The notes under the pieces: generated by a model
Databases searched by the model: none
The model's input: the letters and a program-made list of their open reading frames with translations, nothing else
Told to the model about the DNA's origin: nothing
Position numbers and translations under genes: made by a program
Shown: positions 33,594 through 45,006 of the stretch, piece after piece
How the letters are laid out: each line of letters begins with the position of its first letter
Numbering within the stretch: position 1 is the stretch's first letter
Source of the DNA: Meghimatium bilineatum
Taxonomy: Eukaryota > Mollusca > Gastropoda > Stylommatophora > Philomycidae
NCBI GenBank assembly: GCA_034231615.1
Contig: CM067311.1
Coordinates: forward strand, 14,435,860 to 14,499,859
Reading direction: 5' to 3'
Length of the DNA stretch: 64,000 bases

Positions 33594-33984
33594 GTAAGTT
33601 TTGTTTCGTCATAGTTGACAGTTACATTACTAGGTTTCAAGCATTATATTTTACTATTGTTCATAACAAGCAGTCTTCTAGATTATTTTTTCTTGATGTT
33701 TTCATGTAATTCAAGTACACAACAAGCAGTCCTCTAAATTTTATTTTTTTTAAATGTAATTCAAGAAGTACAGAACAAGCAGTCCTAGATTTTTTTTTTC
33801 TTACTGTTTTAATGTAATTCAAAAAGTACACTGAAATGTGAGGCAGCTTTTTTTTTTAATTAGTTGATGCTATAGAGACAATTGTTTATAGAAAACTTAT
33901 CAGAAACATCAAAAATATGTTACAATTGGAGAAAAACTATGATTCATCAGGCAAACATTTAAAACATGTTAATGGAGTTTTGAA

Positions 33985-34290
33985 GAAATTAGGAAAAGAG
34001 TTGGTATAATATCATGTATTGAACACATTGAAAGACAGCAAGTAAAATGGTTCGGTTACCTTATGAGAATGAACCCATATAACAAAAGAATATCTAGCCA
34101 AAGGTAGACCAAGAAAACTGTGGATAGAAAACATCAAGATAACCTTGAATAAACATGGACTAAATGCAACAACAGCAACACGTCTGGCCTTAGAACAACA
34201 GCTTAAACTCCCACCCCTACGCTTAAAGGCAAGTTTGAACCATCATTCACCTGGGGATAGACAACAGACAATGAAGTTTTGCTTATCACT
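33985..34290 (+). pseudogene. LINE C-terminal fragment (same family as 41239-41520)
   Basis: Contains HIERQQVKWFGYLMRMNPYN and, after frame breaks, TLNKHGLNATTATRLALEQQ, then LKASLNHHSPGDRQQ. The reverse-strand copy at 41239-41520 has the same segments in a longer open frame. Decayed. Confidence 0.75.
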
Positions 34291-34542
34291 TGAAATGCAC
34301 AATTTGATGTTGTGCCCAAAACTAATTAATTACAAGTACAGGACGGCACCACCAATCATATCACAATGCTAAATAGTAACACAAATGCCCTGTCTGTAAC
34401 GGAGTGAGAGATAAATGACACAAAAACTTCATTAGAATGTTTCCAATTTTTACCTGTCAGAAAGAAGCATTTATCATTTTTTTTTACACAGGGGAGGTAT
34501 ATTATGGTGAACATCAAGACAACACGTAAAATGTAAAATCGA

Positions 34543-34875
34543 GGCATGGGGAGAGAGAAATTATTCTGGACAGTCGGATGAAGACATATGTAAGAGGTTT
34601 GGTGTTGGACTGACAGTCAACACTGTTGATAGAGAGTTGAAAATATTTATATTGCCTATGCTAATGAATACAGTGTCTGATGGTGATGATGAGGAAGACT
34701 ACATCAAACCACATGTAAATCAGATATAGTGAAAGGATGTTTGTCATTTGTGTTAACCCTTGTTTAGAAGATTGACATAGTACACTGTATGGTTTATATA
34801 CCACAAACTGGGTAGTCTTCTATTCCATATAGTGGGCAGTTTTTGGTGAGGATATAGCTGTGTTTTTTTCAAGCA
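34543..34875 (+). repeat. Left arm of inverted repeat flanking exon 8
   Basis: Reverse complement of 35970-36290 over about 310-330 bp, mostly matching by eye. Anchors: ggaatagaagactacccagt / actgggtagtcttctattcc, and ccccatg...caaagagaaattattc / gaataatttctctttg...catgggg. Spacer between the arms is about 1.1 kb and contains exon 8. Confidence 0.9.
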
Positions 34876-35278
34876 TGTTTGAAAATGTGACTAATGGGTG
34901 ATTTATTTTTTTTTCTAATTTAACGTCTGGTTTGCTCATAGACAACATTTTAACGAGAGTGTTTGGCAATGGTATCAATTTTTTTAGCATTCATAAATTT
35001 CTACATCATTACAGATGATTAAAATGCAGGCCAGCTGGACAATGAACACCTGAAATACTGAGTACTCTCATAACTGATTTTGATGATTTTCACTTTCCTT
35101 ATTTTGAGTATTATTTTTAATCAATTATAAAAGATCCCAAAAACAATTGCTGAATAGTTGTTTAAAGTTGAATGACAGACTTGTAAGAACTCATTTTGAG
35201 TCCACATCATCATCATCCACATGTACATATTAAACAGCATTATTTATTTGCTTATATTTGTTGTTGTTTTCTTTTCAG

Positions 35279-35329
35279 GATGGAGAAACAAGTAAAGACA
35301 ATAAACCTGAAGAGGATAAAAAAGATGAT
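35279..35329 (+). CDS. PPP1R12A: MYPT exon 8, acidic/lysine exon (copy 1)
   Basis: 51 nt, phase 0 at both ends; acceptor gttttcttttcag, donor gtaagt. Encodes DGETSKDNKPEEDKKDD. It is clearly related to exon 9 (DVITRKDNKPDEDKKDY) and of identical length, so the pair is an exon duplication. It follows the second phospho-site, where vertebrate MYPT1 has an acidic stretch (SFWTQDSDENEQEQQ-like). It sits in the loop of a ~300-bp inverted repeat. Exons 8 and 9 could be used together, alternatively or singly without changing frame; the sequence alone cannot say which. Confidence 0.82.
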
Positions 35330-35969
35330 GTAAGTTTTACCCATGTTTTTCAAGATTCATAAACCTTTAAGACTAAATGGCCAATGTATGTTTGTCAGAG
35401 CCCTAAAGGAAGCATGGTACGGTGTCATTGACTTGCCATGCATGTCATATGAAGCACCATAGGATGTTTTGGGGGCGGGGATTAGGTGTTCCATCTCAAT
35501 TTGGTCAAAGTGGTTAAACCATACCTAACTCACTGACTATCATGCCAAAAAGTACTGTAGTTTCGTAGATATCACCGATTTCTAGAGTGTACTAAGAACG
35601 TTGTAACTTCACACCTATATAGTTTTTCGTATTTGTGCTCAAAAATGAAGGGAGCACTTGTAGTAAAAGCAGAAAGGGGGATGGAATCTGTTGCCAAAAT
35701 GGAGAGAATCAAGCCAGAGGCTGCAGTCAGGACATGCACAGTGTTTTGTATCACACTGGCTAGTGTTAGATAGTCGTGCCCTACGGCATGTCTGGAATGA
35801 AAGCAGCGGCCTTATTCTTTGCGCCCTGAATTGTATGTTCATACAATGGTTGCTACACAACAATTTGATCTACTAAACCCTCTTGTTAAAATGTTCTCTA
35901 TGAGCTAACCTGACTTTAAATTAGAAAAAAAAATATCACCCTTTAGTTACATTTTGCTACATACTAGAA
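35330..35969 (+). other. Intron 8, 5' part inside the inverted-repeat loop
   Basis: No recognised gene. A segment at 35735-35770 (cacagtgttttgtatcacac tggctagtgtt) is repeated at about 36378-36413 (tagtgttttatatcacactg gctaatgtt), a second local duplication. Confidence 0.4.
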
Positions 35970-36290
35970 AGAACACTGCTATATTGTCACCAAAAACTGT
36001 CCCCTATATGGAATAGAAGACTACCCAGTTTGTGGTATATAAACCATACAGTGTGCTATGTCAATCTTCTAAACAAGGTTAACACAAATGACAAACATCC
36101 TTTCACTATATCTGATTTATATGGGGTTTGGTGTCGTCTTCCTCATCATCACCATCAGACACCATATCCGTTATCATAAATATTTTCAGCTCTCTATTGA
36201 CAGTGTTGACTGTCAATCTGCCACTAAATCTCTTACATACATTTTCATCAGACTATCCTGAATAATTTCTCTTTGTCTCCCCATGTCTCT
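35970..36290 (-). repeat. Right arm of inverted repeat flanking exon 8
   Basis: Inverted copy of 34543-34875. Includes the near-palindrome ggtatataaaccatac. Extends at least from the cagtgttc side (35972) to ccccatgtc (36287). Confidence 0.9.
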
Positions 36291-36424
36291 TTAGGTACAT
36301 TTTTACATAAAAGTTGCTCAGTTAGCAAGCAGGCCAGTGTAAAAGTTTTGTGGAACAATGAAGCCCTCAAAGCATACATAGTGTTTTATATCACACTGGC
36401 TAATGTTCAAAACATACACAGTCC

Positions 36425-37180
36425 TCAAACACTGTCATCATCAGGTATCCTGAACAGGATGTAACAGTCATCACAGCCTTGCAAAACTTCTGCCGATCTT
36501 GAGCCAGACTTCCTGTTTCTGTTACTGTCATGTTCGGGTGGTCTTTGATGTCTTGCGTCCATCTTCTTCTTGGTCTGCCTCTTGTTCATCACCCTGGCAT
36601 CATCCACCTTCATTATAGTCTTCTCTGGGCTGTCATGACTTTTGAGATGACCAAAATATTGCAGTTTTCTGGAAAGAACCATGCTGTTTGCCAGTTTTTA
36701 TATTCATTTCTCCCAGGATTGCTACATTGGTGATCTTTTTGGGCCATGGTATTCTGATGATTTTTCTATAACATTTTGTTTCAAATGCTACTATTTTATT
36801 TTTCACTTTGTTGGTGATTGCCAATGATTTACACCCATTTATTGCCACTGGGAATATGCAAGCTCTTAGAATGTTAGTTTTGTTGTTTTCCCATATGTTT
36901 GCCATATGCTCAGCCTTATGTTTTCATTTGTATCAGCTTCTTTGACATGATAGCCAACCTTCTTCTGAGTTCTTCATAGCAATCACCATTACTTTTGATA
37001 AGAGAACCATGGTATTCAAAACTTGCTAGTGGTTTTTGTCATTAATCATAATCTTGGTCTTGTTTCGATTCAGAAATAGGTTTTGTTTTCTCGCTATGTT
37101 CTTTAATGGAGTTTATGAGGTGTTTGAGACCTGCTTGAATGTGTGCCAATAATGTTGTATCTTCAGCCCTTAAACACTGT
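36425..37180 (-). pseudogene. LINE C-terminal half, decayed
   Basis: The reverse-strand frame 36905-36633 reads NILRACIFPVAINGCKSLAI, KIVAFETKCYRKIIRIPWPK and MNIKTGK. The next frame 36682-36425 has LQYFGHLKSH and KRQTKKKMDARHQ. These are the successive blocks of a non-LTR polyprotein after the RT domain. Upstream reverse sequence to about 37180 is decayed RT (NRNKTKIMI-like, near 37050). Confidence 0.75.
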
Positions 37181-37269
37181 GCATGTCCTTAATGATTTCA
37201 GTTATTTGAGTAGAAATATGTTGTCTATCTATCTATCTATCTACGCTTTGACCCTTGTTTGCCTTGCAG

Positions 37270-37860
37270 CGTCAGGGGTGGTAGAGCTCTCTGAAGATGG
37301 CCTTCTTGTGTGCTGTTTGTAAGCTTGTTCCTGTGACTTCTTTGATTTCTGTGATCCATCTTTTACATGGTCTGCCTCTGGCTTTATAGTCGTCATGGCT
37401 GTTAATGCTGTCTGTTGGTAGTCTGGAAGCGTGTGAATATGCTGTGCTACTAGTTTATTGGAGGACTACACTGTTTGCACATTTCTGTTTGACATGCCCA
37501 TTTAGTCATGATTTTTCAGCTTGATAGGGTAGCCAACATCACAAATAACCCTCCTTAGCAGCCTCATACACTATGCATTGCATGTGTGTGTGTGTCATGT
37601 GACGTATTCTTTCCAGAATATAGTCTTCCTTATGAATCTCCTGAAACTCCTGCTGCATTTGACAAGTTGCCCCACTTCCTCTAGCAACATGTGCATGCAT
37701 TCCTGAATATCTCTTCACCAACGTGTCGTCTTGGTCTGCCTCTAGTGCCTTCTACCGCACCCTCCAACAACACTCTTTCCATCCCATCGTCTCTTCACAT
37801 GGCTGATAAAACCTAACTTCCTTCTTAATATGGTGTTTAACAGTCAGCATGTGACACTGT
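37270..37860 (-). repeat. LINE tail-like sequence, two pieces
   Basis: The reverse strand around 37400-37280 resembles the KPEADHVKDGSQK-type tail. 37860-37540 carries a GRPRR-like stretch followed by HKEDYILERIRHM, like the end of the LINE fragment at 2360-2640. Both are broken by stops. Confidence 0.5.
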
Positions 37861-38010
37861 TTTATTCTTTGTTCATATTTCAGGTCTCAATAGCAAACTG
37901 AAAAACTGTTTTTGTTAATTTATTTGCTAATTAACAAATTAATAATAAATTAATCAATTAGTTAATTTATCCTGATTTTACTGTTGTTTGGTTTCATGTG
38001 TGTATTTCCG

Positions 38011-38265
38011 ACCTGAAAGGTGAACAAATAATAGCAGCACTGTCATGCACATCATAAGAGGAGACTAAGGAGGTTTGGGTTTACAGTTGGCTGTTCCATC
38101 CCATAAAGTGTCAAAAGGGCCCAGACACCAAACTGAAGATGTATGTCAGACCAAAAAGTGCAGATATCACAGTTTAGCTGTAAACCATGACACAGAGAAT
38201 TCTTTTTTCCAAACTACATGTTGCTAATCCGCAGGAGTTTGAGAATGAACGCAGAAGGAAGATAA
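38011..38265 (-). repeat. Interspersed repeat family A, long copy
   Basis: Reverse orientation, complete: aggtgaacaaataatagcag, ggaggtttgggtttacagtt ggctg, gctgtaaaccatgacacaga, gctaatccgcaggagtttga, gaacgcagaaggaag. It ends about 75 bp before exon 9. Confidence 0.85.
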
Positions 38266-38341
38266 AGAAATGAAAGTTTTATTATTTTTATTGTTTTTTA
38301 ACATATTTCTTTATTTTTTACATTGCTGATATATTCCTCAG

Positions 38342-38392
38342 GATGTTATAACAAGGAAAGATAATAAACCAGATGAGGATAAAAAAGATTAT
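38342..38392 (+). CDS. PPP1R12A: MYPT exon 9, acidic/lysine exon (copy 2)
   Basis: 51 nt, phase 0 at both ends; acceptor atattcctcag, donor gtaagt. Encodes DVITRKDNKPDEDKKDY. By eye it matches exon 8 at 11 of 17 residues and at most bases, including the gatgtaagt / tatgtaagt donor region, while the flanking introns look unrelated beyond the splice sites. The peptide is intact and both splice signals are good, so it is likely functional. This is the last exon of the gene I can find; the next must lie beyond or within the long following intron. Confidence 0.78.
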
Positions 38393-39143
38393 GTAAGTAT
38401 TTCATTTGTGTATGTTCATATATACGCTATCCTCCTTGACTGTCTGTGTCCCTGTCTATTTCTTTCAAAAAAATGTAAAAAAAGTGTAAAAGATTTTGAC
38501 TAAGAAATGTTCTCTTTGGTTTAATTGATGATTTGATGTGATGTTACTACTAAGGTTATCTTCTTATAGAAGCTTCATGGCACGTCATCATTATAATCCC
38601 GTAGTCGTAACCTTCGATAACAGTTAACATGTTGATCCGACAGGCCAATGTTGTGCTTGAACTAGTTACGGCACAGCGTCGGTGGGTTGAACAACAAAGT
38701 AACCTGTCGCAATGGCCAGAGTTGTGCCCTGGTGTCGACGTCTGTTTCGGCAGCATTAGACTCGAAACTCTATCGAGTCTAGTGGCTGCTGGAACAGAGA
38801 GCGGAGCACTTATGAGAATGCCCCACGTGCTGTGAGGCCAGTTTCTAATCAAGAATCAAGATGCTGCTACGTTTTGTCCTTGTATGTTGTCCAGCATGTA
38901 GATGTGCCCTCTTTGATGGTTGTTGTTCTTTGAAGTGTTTCTTTTCGATGCTCCTATTTTTCTGTTGGTCATTTTTAGTCAAAATAAATGGTAATATATG
39001 ACCATCATTGCATTTTTATGGTGGTAGAAACATTTGCTCTTTGAAATCTCCTCTTATTTATCCATATATCTTGACTACTCTCCTGCCCATAATTTATCCT
39101 ACTGCCATTACTAATAAGATACTGATACATTGATAGATAAATG

Positions 39144-39178
<35 letters not shown>

Positions 39179-39400
39179 GAGTAAATAAGTTATCATATTT
39201 GTGGTAAACAAATTCTAGTTACTTAATATCTAAATATTAAATGAGATTATATTACTGGATAGTAAAATAACAATAATTGGTTTTAAAAAAATGGATAGCA
39301 TACCCTATTTAGAGCATATCCATCAACCCAGGATTTGTTTGGCTGTAGTGATTTCTAGGCAATATAAATCTGTTCAATAGTTTGCCATTGCTTTCTAAAC
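38393..39400 (+). other. Intron 9, 5' part
   Basis: Contains a short piece of the 584-bp element (38553-38590, ggttatcttcttatagaagc), a GC-richer stretch 38600-38840 with open frames on both strands but no recognised family, and a (CT)n run at about 39147-39174. Confidence 0.4.
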
Positions 39401-39404
39401 GGTC

Positions 39405-39495
39405 CGAATGCATCATTGTCTTTGGCTGGATTCGAACCCGGGACCTAAGCTGTCACAGACATGCTTCTATACCACGCTACCACAGATTCGGACAT
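39405..39495 (-). mobile_element. tRNA-derived SINE head
   Basis: The reverse strand reads ggtagcgtggtatagaagca (A-box-like) and then cccgggttcgaatccagcc, a near-perfect B box. No tRNA cloverleaf can be completed convincingly, so it is called a SINE and not a tRNA gene. Confidence 0.6.
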
Positions 39496-40680
39496 AACAA
39501 TAATACTATACATTATTCTTGGTAGAACTTAGAGTATTAGGTATGTTGGTTATCCTCTTCGCACACCGGACAAGTCCATAGGTGCTCAGATCTCTGCTTC
39601 AGTAAGTCTCTCAGGGTATAATGGCTGATGGTTCCGGTTCTATGTTGGTTCACCACTCTTTTTTAAATCTTTGTCAGGGGTTTTCTACGGGCCACACCCA
39701 TCCTCACTCCCAATTCGCGCATTCTCGATATCGACTCATGCTCATTCATCTCCAAATCCTCTGATCGTGAGGATTCATGAAGAGCAATGAGTATGTCAGC
39801 TCTGTCCATAGGCTGACTGTCTGTTGTGGTGGCGAGGCTAGCTAATTGGTTGACTTGTTCGTTGTTTTGTTGCCTCACTTTGGTGTTTTTTTTGGGGTGT
39901 GGGAGGTGCACAATTTACAGTTTACTTGACAAGCTTAGCCATAAACCTCACGCACTCAGTGAGGCAGATGAACTGGGATGAGACAGCACTCTGTTGACTA
40001 GATGTTACCAAGTTCAAGATAGCTGATGACTAGTGATGACTAACTAGTAGAATCACTGGAGTACCACCATAGAAAGCAGCCAAAAGTAACCCTAAAACTA
40101 TGTATTTGACACACAAATATTTCTGTATAATGTACTTCACTAAAAGTAGATTCTTGATTATAAATCTGCATCATGACACACAGGACATTCCCATAAGTAC
40201 TCCGCTCTCCTTTCCAGCATCCATCCAAGAGTATGCAGACTCAAAGTCCTCCATCAGGTGTTGATTATGTGATCCCTGGTCATCCCCATTTGTGTCATTC
40301 TCTATATGTGCACGTTATCACCTTCATTGTCATCATCTTCACTCCGTAGTAAATAAATGACTGCCTTTATACGGCCAGCCCTATCTCTTTCGATACTGTG
40401 CCATCAACCACAACTTACCCACCAATGAGTCTAACTTTTCGTAGCCTATACCCCAGCATGACCAGGGCAATGTATCCATGTAATACTTTGGACAACCAAA
40501 TTGTTACTAGAAGTAAATACTAATGGTCAACATGGGTATATTCATAGCAACTTGAGGTATTACTTATACAAAACAGAAAATCTGTATATGTCTTCATCAG
40601 GTTATGAAAATATGTATCATCTGATTACAGTGTGTGCTCAAACTATGAGACCCTTGGTCTCATAATCATTTCTTACCACA
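39496..40680 (+). other. Intron 9, unclassified repeats
   Basis: 39560-39600 and 40180-40260 share ggaca-gtcccataagtg-ctc-type text with the array at 56245-56585. 40245-40275 shares tcaggtgttgattatgtgat with 56670-56690. Otherwise no gene or known element. Confidence 0.35.
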
Positions 40681-40689
40681 GCTGTTGTT

Positions 40690-40850
40690 GTTGTTGTATT
40701 GATCGGCAGGAATTCCTAGCGATTAGATCTTACTTCCTAAATGCAATGGATGGTTTCTTACAGTTTTATTTCATACCCAGAAAATGAACTCTCATCAGCA
40801 TTTAACAATGTTTTGAGAAGTCTCCTAATCAGAGGGGGGGGGGGGTAAAT
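40690..40850 (+). repeat. Interspersed repeat family B
   Basis: ggcaggaattcctagcgatt agatcttacttcctaa, tttcatacccagaaaatgaa and gagaagtctcctaatcagag match the copies at 13978 and 32195. A G10-G11 run follows at about 40835-40846. Confidence 0.65.
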
Positions 40851-41238
40851 TCTAAGGGTTTTGTGGGGTTGTTTTTTAACCTTTCTGCAACATTCAGAGT
40901 TGAAGTCATGGGCTTCAGCTCCCCTATAAAGCATCCTTTCCTGTCAGATGTCAGTTCACTAGTATGGGTGAAACAGCCAGCTATGCATTCCCTGCCATTC
41001 AAGAGGGCTAACACATTTGCCTAATTTTTGGGCTCTTCCTAATAGTTGTCACGTCATGCACAGAGTTGCTTTTCACTATACCACATGTGCCACCTGTTCA
41101 TTCCAGGCATATCATGCAAACATTGGCAGGTAGGACCATGTTCGGAATTGGAGCTCATTTCTTCTTCTTCTTCTTCAGCGTACATTCTGACAATGCTGAT
41201 TTCTCTGAATGTTGCACCATAAAGGGAAATGTAATTGT

Positions 41239-41520
41239 CTATTGTCTGTCACCAGGTGAATGATGGTTCACACTTGCTGTTAAGCGTAGGGATGGGAGCT
41301 TAAGCTGTCGTTCCAAAGCCAGATGTGTCATCGTGGTTGCATTTAGTCCATGTTTGTTCAAGGTTATCTTGATGTTTTCTATCCACCGTTTTCTTGGTCT
41401 ACCTTTCGCTTTACGCCCGGATATTCTTTTGTTATATGCTCTTACTGGTATTTGGTTTGGGTTCATTCTCATAAGGTGACAGAACCATTTTACTTGCTGT
41501 CTTTCAATGTTCAATACATG
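41239..41520 (-). pseudogene. LINE C-terminal fragment
   Basis: The reverse-strand frame encodes MNIERQQVKWFCHLMRMNPN, then GRKAKGRPRKRWIENIKITL and LNATTMTHLALERQLKLPSL. It is the cleaner relative of 33985-34290 and a typical GRPRKRW non-LTR tail. A cttcttcttcttcagcg stretch similar to a family A' 5' end lies just upstream on the + strand (41160). Confidence 0.8.
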
Positions 41521-42340
41521 ATATTATACCAACTCTTTTCCTGTAATGTAAGTGTAATTATACAGATGAAATTATGTAGGGCCTGCACATGAGGAAAGCC
41601 TCACTGTATTGGTATGTCATCTACTGAGAGTTTACTGTTGTATAATGCTCGGTCTGAAAGGTGGTCAATAGTGAGACAATCAGACCTTCACATGCGGGTC
41701 TTATTTTACAGCCTCTAAAATTTTATACATTCCTAACAGTAAAACATTGTTTCTCCACATTCGTTAGAGAAGATTGAAAGGTGGCTGTCCGGGCAAAACA
41801 AAACTGTTTTAAAACTTATACAAGACAACAGTGAGGATTCTGCAGTTGTGCGGTGCGCTCTAAATATAGAGCACGCACTTCGTGAATGTTACAAAACAGA
41901 TAAGAGAAAATAAGATCTACTAAGATGGTACAAATTCTGAAACTGGGAGTCCCCTTGGGTAACCTGAAAATAATTACATCCTTATTAGTACTGTAAAGTG
42001 ATAACTGACTGAAGAATGGTGAAGTAATGAATCACACAGTTCATTGAAATTATTAGTGCTGCGATGCGGTTGGAGATGCGGTTAGTCAAGTACGGAAGAA
42101 CGCGTGTGCAATAGTTGCTAGGCGATTTGGTGCCGTTGAACAGACTGGTTCAATTCCCGTTAGTCTCAAGAATTTTGGAAGCGTATCTAACGACCTGTAA
42201 CCGTCACAAGAATAATCCTGCTCTCTCAGATCCCAAACAGCGTCATTTGTTTCGACTGATGCGACAGTCTTTTTTTTGTGTGTGTTAGTTTCCTATTGAA
42301 TGGTGATACATAGTATACACGCAGTGACCAAGATGAGTGT
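41521..42340 (+). other. Intron 9, no recognised feature
   Basis: Unique sequence. A weakly palindromic stretch near 42255-42335 resembles the foldback family but is too diverged to call. Confidence 0.3.
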
Positions 42341-42349
42341 TTAGGATCA

Positions 42350-42970
42350 TCATCAGGTGCCATGCCGGCTGGCGTAGGTGGTCATGGCTCTCCACAGCTC
42401 TCTGTCCACAGTATTATGTATCAAGCCGTGTCAGGTTGTCAAACTGTCTAATATTTTCTCACGTTGTCACCCTCTGTCTCTGTTGCCTTCAATTTTACCT
42501 GTTGTAATGTAATGTTCTCCAAACCTGCCTCTCTCATGAAGTGGCCAAAAAATGAAGATTGCCTTTTACTTATATAATTGATTAAGGTCCATTTCGCATT
42601 TGACTCTTTCAACACCTCTACACTAGTTTTTCTGGCAGTCCATGGTATTCTCTGCATTCTTCTGTAGAACCACATCTCTGTTACATCTAATTTCCCACTT
42701 TCCAGTTTGTTTATTGTCCAAGACTCGCATCCATATGTTGGTATAATAGTTATATAGTAGTGCAGAACTCTCTCACCTCTAATGACAAGGTTATATTACA
42801 CAATATATTTTTCATTTTCTGAATGTTGTTTTTGTCTGTCCTATTCTGCTTCTTATTTCTGTTGAACTTCTTCCATCTGCTGTAATCATTGTGCCTAAAA
42901 ATTTGAATTTGTGGACCTGTTTTAATACTATATCATTCACTTTGATCTTGCAGGGTGTGGTATTTTGTTT
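42350..42970 (-). pseudogene. LINE C-terminal fragment
   Basis: The reverse-strand frame 42675-42448 reads MWFYRRMQRIPWTARKTSVE, then SFFGHFMREAGLENITL and VKLKATETEGDNVRKY. About 42420-42350 gives WRAMTTYASRHGT-like text. Upstream (42960-42680) holds decayed RT. Same lineage as 24610-25110 and 55290-55480. Confidence 0.78.
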
Positions 42971-42999
42971 CTGTGAAATAACTATTACTTCTGTTTTCT

Positions 43000-43860
43000 A
43001 TGTTTATGATAGGCGCGCAGAATTATTATGGAGAAGGACTTGTTGTTACACACAGATTATTTAATTAAAGGATGCATGTTTGCTTTGAGTATGTCAATCA
43101 CTGCGCGTGTGTATTTAAGTTGGGAATGTTTTAATAGATTATTTGTAGATGGAGAATCGAAAGCTTGTGTGTGAGTAATTGCGCATGCGTGATTATGCTC
43201 GCGCCTGCTGTGTTTATACACAAGAGCAGACATTTATTTAAGCAATATTTCAGCCGTGTTCTTTTCCCTTGCATCATCGTCCGTTTCCGGCTTTCTTTCT
43301 TGTCTTTCGCAACTTCCGAACACAACGTTGATAAATCTGTGATATTTAGCTCATGATGCGCGAGTCACTGACGACTTTTCTCCCTTGTTAAGCCATGGCA
43401 CAGTGAACGAGATAATGCATATTCATCATTCCAGTCATTAACATTCTTCTACCGTATGTAAATTAGAAAGTCAGTGTTAGTGTGTGCGCACGCTAATAAT
43501 CATCTGTGTTGTGTCTAAGATATATATATAATCAGGGTCTTCGGTTTGTTGTTTTTTAAAAGTGGAAATGGGGCGGGGTGTATTTTACCAATAATTTTTA
43601 CTATAGCTAATTTTCTCCTTGTAATCACCTCTGGGCAAGGGAGGGGGCAGTAGTACCCATTTTTTTGACGATTCCTAGTATTTAATGTTCCGTGTTCTGA
43701 CTTTGTAAGCAGGGTGAGAGGTTAATCCCTTCTATTCTTTACCCATCCGCTGTGTAAACTATCCCATCCTTGGTTACATGGTACGCATGTGTGTACAATT
43801 AATTATTGAACATAATGGCACTTCCACAAAGAACTGACCTTACTTAGTATAGATCTTTCA
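43000..43860 (+). other. Intron 9, unique, CpG-richer
   Basis: No repeats recognised. CpG and gcgc strings are more frequent than in the introns to the left. No coding signature. Confidence 0.3.
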
Positions 43861-43861
43861 A

Positions 43862-44050
43862 TATAATTAATTAGGTCTTCATTGGTGACGTTTTTGATTA
43901 TTGTCGTCGTTTCGGTTGGTCACTATTCGTATGCTTGGAGTAGCCTTGGCTATTTTTGACATGTGATTCCAAGTATATAAATAGTGATCAACCAAAATTC
44001 CGATAATAATCAAACAACGTAACGGATGAGGTTCTAATTAATTATGTACT
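43862..44050. mobile_element. Palindromic MITE-like foldback element
   Basis: The left arm (ggtcttcattggtgacgttt, ggttggtcactattcgtatg) is the imperfect reverse complement of the right arm (aagtatataaatagtgatca, caacgtaacggatgaggttc). Arms are about 75 bp around a short centre (ggctatttttgacatg). Flanked by taattaatta on both sides, a possible target duplication in an A/T palindrome. Confidence 0.75.
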
Positions 44051-44364
44051 GAGTTCTTCTACAGTCGAAGGTCTCGACCGAGCGCACAGATTCAAACATG
44101 GTTAAACCAGGGTCATAGTGGTTTGTGGTGTTGTTGTTTTTTTAACTCCGGAGGCTATAATTGTCCAAAATTGTTGATTTGCGAGTATCTGATATAACCG
44201 AGATTGGCTGAATCACATCCGTGTCTAGATATGGCATGTGCGCCGGTCATACACAGCTTATCTTCACTGATTCGACTGATTACTAATTTTAATAGTTCAC
44301 TTTCTGCGTGACCATCCAGATATATAGGACATGTGGGCTAAATTGATTCATCCTTCTAACGTGA

Positions 44365-45005
44365 CGCATTTTACTTTTCCGTGATTTTTATTGGCTGTCG
44401 ACACAGTGTATACACAAAGCGACCAATGAACATCGAGGGAAAAGTTAAATCGTGACTCTCGCCCGTGACCTTCTACGGCACTTATAATACCTTTCAACAG
44501 AATTAATCAGGCTTTCATTTGTTCCTTTTCTTGATCAATCTCGTACTTCTCGTTGGTCACTTTATATGCTTGGAATCGCATGTCAAAAATAGCTAATGCT
44601 GACCAACGAAAATAATCAAAATGGACCTTCTAGATCACGTTTACATTTTCTGCGCGCATGTCTTATATCCAGTATACGGTCACGGTTAAGTGCGCCACTT
44701 TAGAAAGATAACCGATAACACAGCAGGATTGTATATCTCTGCATATATGTTGTGTCTCCATCCCCAAAAAAATGGTTCTGATCAACCAATGTCTGTGACT
44801 GCATGACTATATGCAGTATAGAAGATAACAACGCAGAATTCATTAGGACTTCATTCGTTACGTTTTTTATTAGTGTCGTGTTTCCGTTGGTCACTATTTA
44901 TATACTTTAACAATTCCTTGGCTATTTTTGGCATGCGACTCCAAGTATATAAATAGTGACCAACGGAAATCACGACAGTAATTTTTTTACATATGACGAA
45001 TGAAG
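44365..45005. mobile_element. Cluster of foldback elements, three copies
   Basis: 44372-44452 is a hairpin cttttccgtgatttttattgg ... ccaatgaacatcgagggaaaag type. 44490-44640 and 44835-45000 repeat the 43862 element (cattcgttacgttttttatt, ccgttggtcactatttatat; arms about 65 bp in the last copy). No transposase is present. Confidence 0.7.
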
Positions 45006-45006
45006 G

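Larger units (their letters stand above)
152..38392 (+). other. PPP1R12A: Partial MYPT gene locus, nine exons
   Basis: Span of the recognised exons. Exon lengths are 125, 279, 91, 297, 82, 153, 104, 51 and 51 nt, total 1233 nt with no stop and all phases agreeing. Donors are gtttgt, gtgtgt, gtacat, gtatgt, gtaagt, gtaagc, gtaagt, gtaagt and gtaagt; acceptors end in cag or tag. The family is identified by the RKAR-ARQTRRSTQ-GVSLED block and by a second RERRSTG block, both hallmarks of MYPT1/MYPT2/Mbs. The N-terminal ankyrin part and C-terminal coiled coil are outside the recognised exons. Whether this is orthologous to PPP1R12A or to the common ancestor of PPP1R12A/B/C cannot be told; invertebrates usually have one MYPT1-type gene. 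Confidence 0.88.

Noticed and set aside
39405-39495. Functional tRNA gene on the reverse strand
   Set aside because: Good B box, but no complete cloverleaf; fits a SINE head better.
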